DNA from: Asparagopsis taxiformis | Taxonomy: Eukaryota; Rhodophyta; Florideophyceae; Bonnemaisoniales; Bonnemaisoniaceae | Direction of reading: 5' to 3' | NCBI GenBank assembly: GCA_030407315.1 | Contig: JALQPE010001893.1 | Coordinates: 1 to 64,000, forward strand | DNA length: 64,000 bases | Position numbers and translations under genes: made by a program | Notes under the pieces: generated by a model | Seen by the model: only the letters and a program-made list of their open reading frames with translations | Database searches by the model: none | Told to the model about the DNA's origin: nothing | Part shown: positions 62,503-64,000 of the stretch, in pieces | How the letters are laid out: every line of letters begins with the position of its first letter | Position numbering within the stretch: position 1 is the first letter of the stretch

Positions 62503-64000
62503 AGAGCAAATAGAATTGGAGGCGCTCACACTGGCTCGCGCTCTCCACATTACCCTCATGCAATACCCCTCCCCGACAGCCGCCCTCCTCGCCTGCCCTT
62601 GGATGGAGGTGGTGCTGCGACGCCTGTATACCATCCTAAAAGTGGAGGAAACTCATTTCAAGCACCCACAGCACACCAGAGCAGTAATATGGGAAGGATA
62701 CAAACCCTCTCTGGAGACACAGCGGGACGATGGCCTGATCGTCCAAACACTCGAGAACAACAGGATGCAGCACATCGCTGCAGAGACACGCACGAACGCG
62801 GCGATGTCGCGAATGACAACCCCGATGCGAACAACCCACCATTTGCAATCGAGAGCGAAAAAGAGGAGCAACTACATTCGCCGCTTCAATGGACCGAAGG
62901 AACACATAACCGATCCCAAGCTTCGATAAGAGAGGAACGAAACACGACCAACCGCACCTTCCCCACCCGTTATCTTTGTAAACCCACTAGCAATTCTCTT
63001 GCCTATAACGCGTTGATGGCTCTAGACGTCTTATACTCAGGCAAAATTGCCCCTCTGCCACGTAATACCGCTTCGTCTGCGGCAGCTCAGAGAGCGTCGC
63101 AATCAGTGACTGAGCGGCTGAACGAGCTGTATCAAGATTCTGGAAGCGATCCGTACTGCAAACTAGCTCGAGACCTCTCAAAGAATTCCTGGCCTCTAGA
63201 TGGACAGTTTCAGGAGTCTGAGGAATGGGCAGTACTGCAAAATTTTCAAGAGACGGCATCCAGAACCACAGACGACGGGAGAGGAGACTTCATGCTGCTT
63301 AACGAACAGCGCGTTGACCTCCCCAAACAGACGGTGGGGGCGGACCTGCGATGGCTGGAACTATTTCCACTGGAAGTTCGACAGTGGATATCCGATCCCT
63401 CTCTCCAATATTTCGTCGACCCGATGCTGGAAGCTATGAAAAGTAGCGATGATTTTCCCAAATTCAAAGTCCATGCTTTAACAGGTCATTATGAAACCAT
63501 TCTGACTCGAGCATACAATGCAGGTGTGGTAGTCTGGTCAGACCCAGCGTCTGAGACGAAAGATTACAATTCACTCGCCATGCAACTTACAATGACCTCC
63601 TTCGCGGTCAAGAAGGATCACAACCGTGACCGCATGATCAGCTGGCCGCGATTCCAAAACTGTTTCATGCCCGATGCTCCTTACACCGATCTTCCTACAC
63701 CAGATCTCTTCTCCCTGATCCGTCTACCGACGTCCTCAAACATGTCTGGTTTTTTCTTTGACGTCGAAAACATGTTTCACCACATCAAATTACCCCAGTC
63801 TCTGGCCAGGCTCATGCCGTTGGCTCAAGTAAAGGCAGCAGCACTCGGGAAGGAAACGGTACAAAAAATTGAAGCAGATTTCAGACGATCTATCAACCCT
63901 GAGGAACTGCTTCGCCCTCTACAAGCTACACTACCAATGGGTTTCAAGTGGGCCGTTTATATCGCGCATACCATAGCTGCACAGTGCATGAAGCATGCAT
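62503..64000 (+). CDS. ORF2 of retroelement J: RT-like polyprotein, runs off the window
   Basis: This frame is open from about 62503 to the window end (about 500 codons), one base before the frame of ORF1. It overlaps ORF1 by about 430 nt. A plausible internal start is ATG 63016 (MALDVLYSGKIAPLP); otherwise expression may use -1 frameshifting. From about 63590 it reads SFAVKKDHNRDRMISWPRFQN, fingers-like. FFFDVENMFHHIKLP (63751-63795) matches RT motif A with its catalytic Asp. LPMGFKWAVYIAHTIA (63931-63978) matches motif B. The Y-x-D-D motif would lie beyond the window. The pattern is not copia-like. I lean to a DIRS-like or other non-copia retroelement, but the diagnostic domains are outside. 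Confidence 0.6.

Larger units (their letters stand above)
55461..62929 (+). pseudogene. ORF1 (Gag-like) of retroelement J, split by element I
   Basis: ATG 55461 (MSQPPVEPASANPP) opens a frame broken at 56520 by element I. It resumes in frame at 62502 after I and one TSD, ending at 62929; the two parts give 495 codons plus a stop. A basic, disordered N-terminus leads to a helical region (about 95-240, with coiled-coil-like LSELLDIEEENSKKLQLELDQL). A Pro-rich stretch, a conserved-looking helical part (ILGPSILYNFIKHG) and a basic tail (RAKKRSNYIRRF) follow. There is no zinc knuckle. Its position before an RT ORF suggests a Gag-like role, which is inference. An in-frame ATG at 55254 is an alternative start. 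Confidence 0.6.

Noticed and set aside
1..64000. tRNA, rRNA or other structured RNA genes
   Set aside because: No cloverleaf or ribosomal signature was seen by eye. The tRNA-Met-like 14-mers are primer-binding sites only.
1..64000. Virus-derived or bacterial operon content
   Set aside because: The large ORFs are retrotransposon polyproteins between LTRs with target duplications. No envelope gene, capsid-virus gene set or prokaryotic operon is present.

Overview
This is a transposable-element-rich window of a eukaryotic nuclear genome. Its features are LTR retrotransposons with 5-bp target-site duplications (TSDs), TATA boxes, AATAAA signals and one GT-AG intron. Host genes are few, short and mostly intronless. 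The species cannot be read from the sequence. An intron-poor, copia-rich genome would suit a red alga, but that is inference at low confidence.

Elements. There are eight complete or partial Ty1/copia-type LTR elements, labelled A to I with J being a different type. A: 1-1078, truncated 3' end. B: 1103-10695, split by nested C (5770-10493). D: 17196-20667, non-autonomous with one intact ORF. E: 27781-33079, minus strand. H: 34283-40500. F: 40792-45512. G: 49802-54917, intact. I: 56521-62496, intact. J: about 55461 to beyond the right edge, a retroelement with a different, non-copia-like reverse transcriptase (RT), split by I. Seven insertions (B, C, D, E, G, H, I) have clear TSDs: gtacc, aaggt, acatg, atatc, gtctg, ctgat and acacc. 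C, D, E and G have LTR pairs identical to each other, so this locus has been active recently.

A, B, C, E and F form one unusual lineage. They have very short LTRs (112-133 bp). Where the regions are present, they also have a Gag zinc knuckle of C-x2-H-x4-H-x4-C form and an RT catalytic box with Thr in place of the usual Tyr (T-V/I-D-D). They show no recognisable polypurine tract. Each carries an extra copy of its own LTR start inside a stem-loop just after the pol end. In B and F the real 3' LTR start is mutated only at its first nucleotides, while the extra copy and the 5' LTR are intact. This suggests that the extra copy templates the LTR terminus. I consider it the most novel signal here.

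Host genes. Three related secreted proteins (10765-11709, 15574-16413, 24082-25437) have a signal peptide, a Cys-rich N-terminal region, a Pro/Ser/Thr repeat stalk and a Cys-rich C-terminal domain. A fourth secreted protein (48609-49562) has a similar stalk and ends in 23 GGGQ repeats. Three degraded relatives (about 12230-12487, 16860-17195, 26623-27170) show birth-and-death evolution of the cluster. Element B sits in the leader of the first gene and D sits in one of the pseudogenes. The third gene has a 432-bp intron, absent from its paralogs and flanked by a 5-bp direct repeat, which looks like a recent intron gain.

The remaining stretches (12.5-15.3, 20.7-24.0, 25.4-27.7, 33.1-34.3 and 45.5-48.5 kb) hold old dispersed and inverted repeats and no gene I can name.
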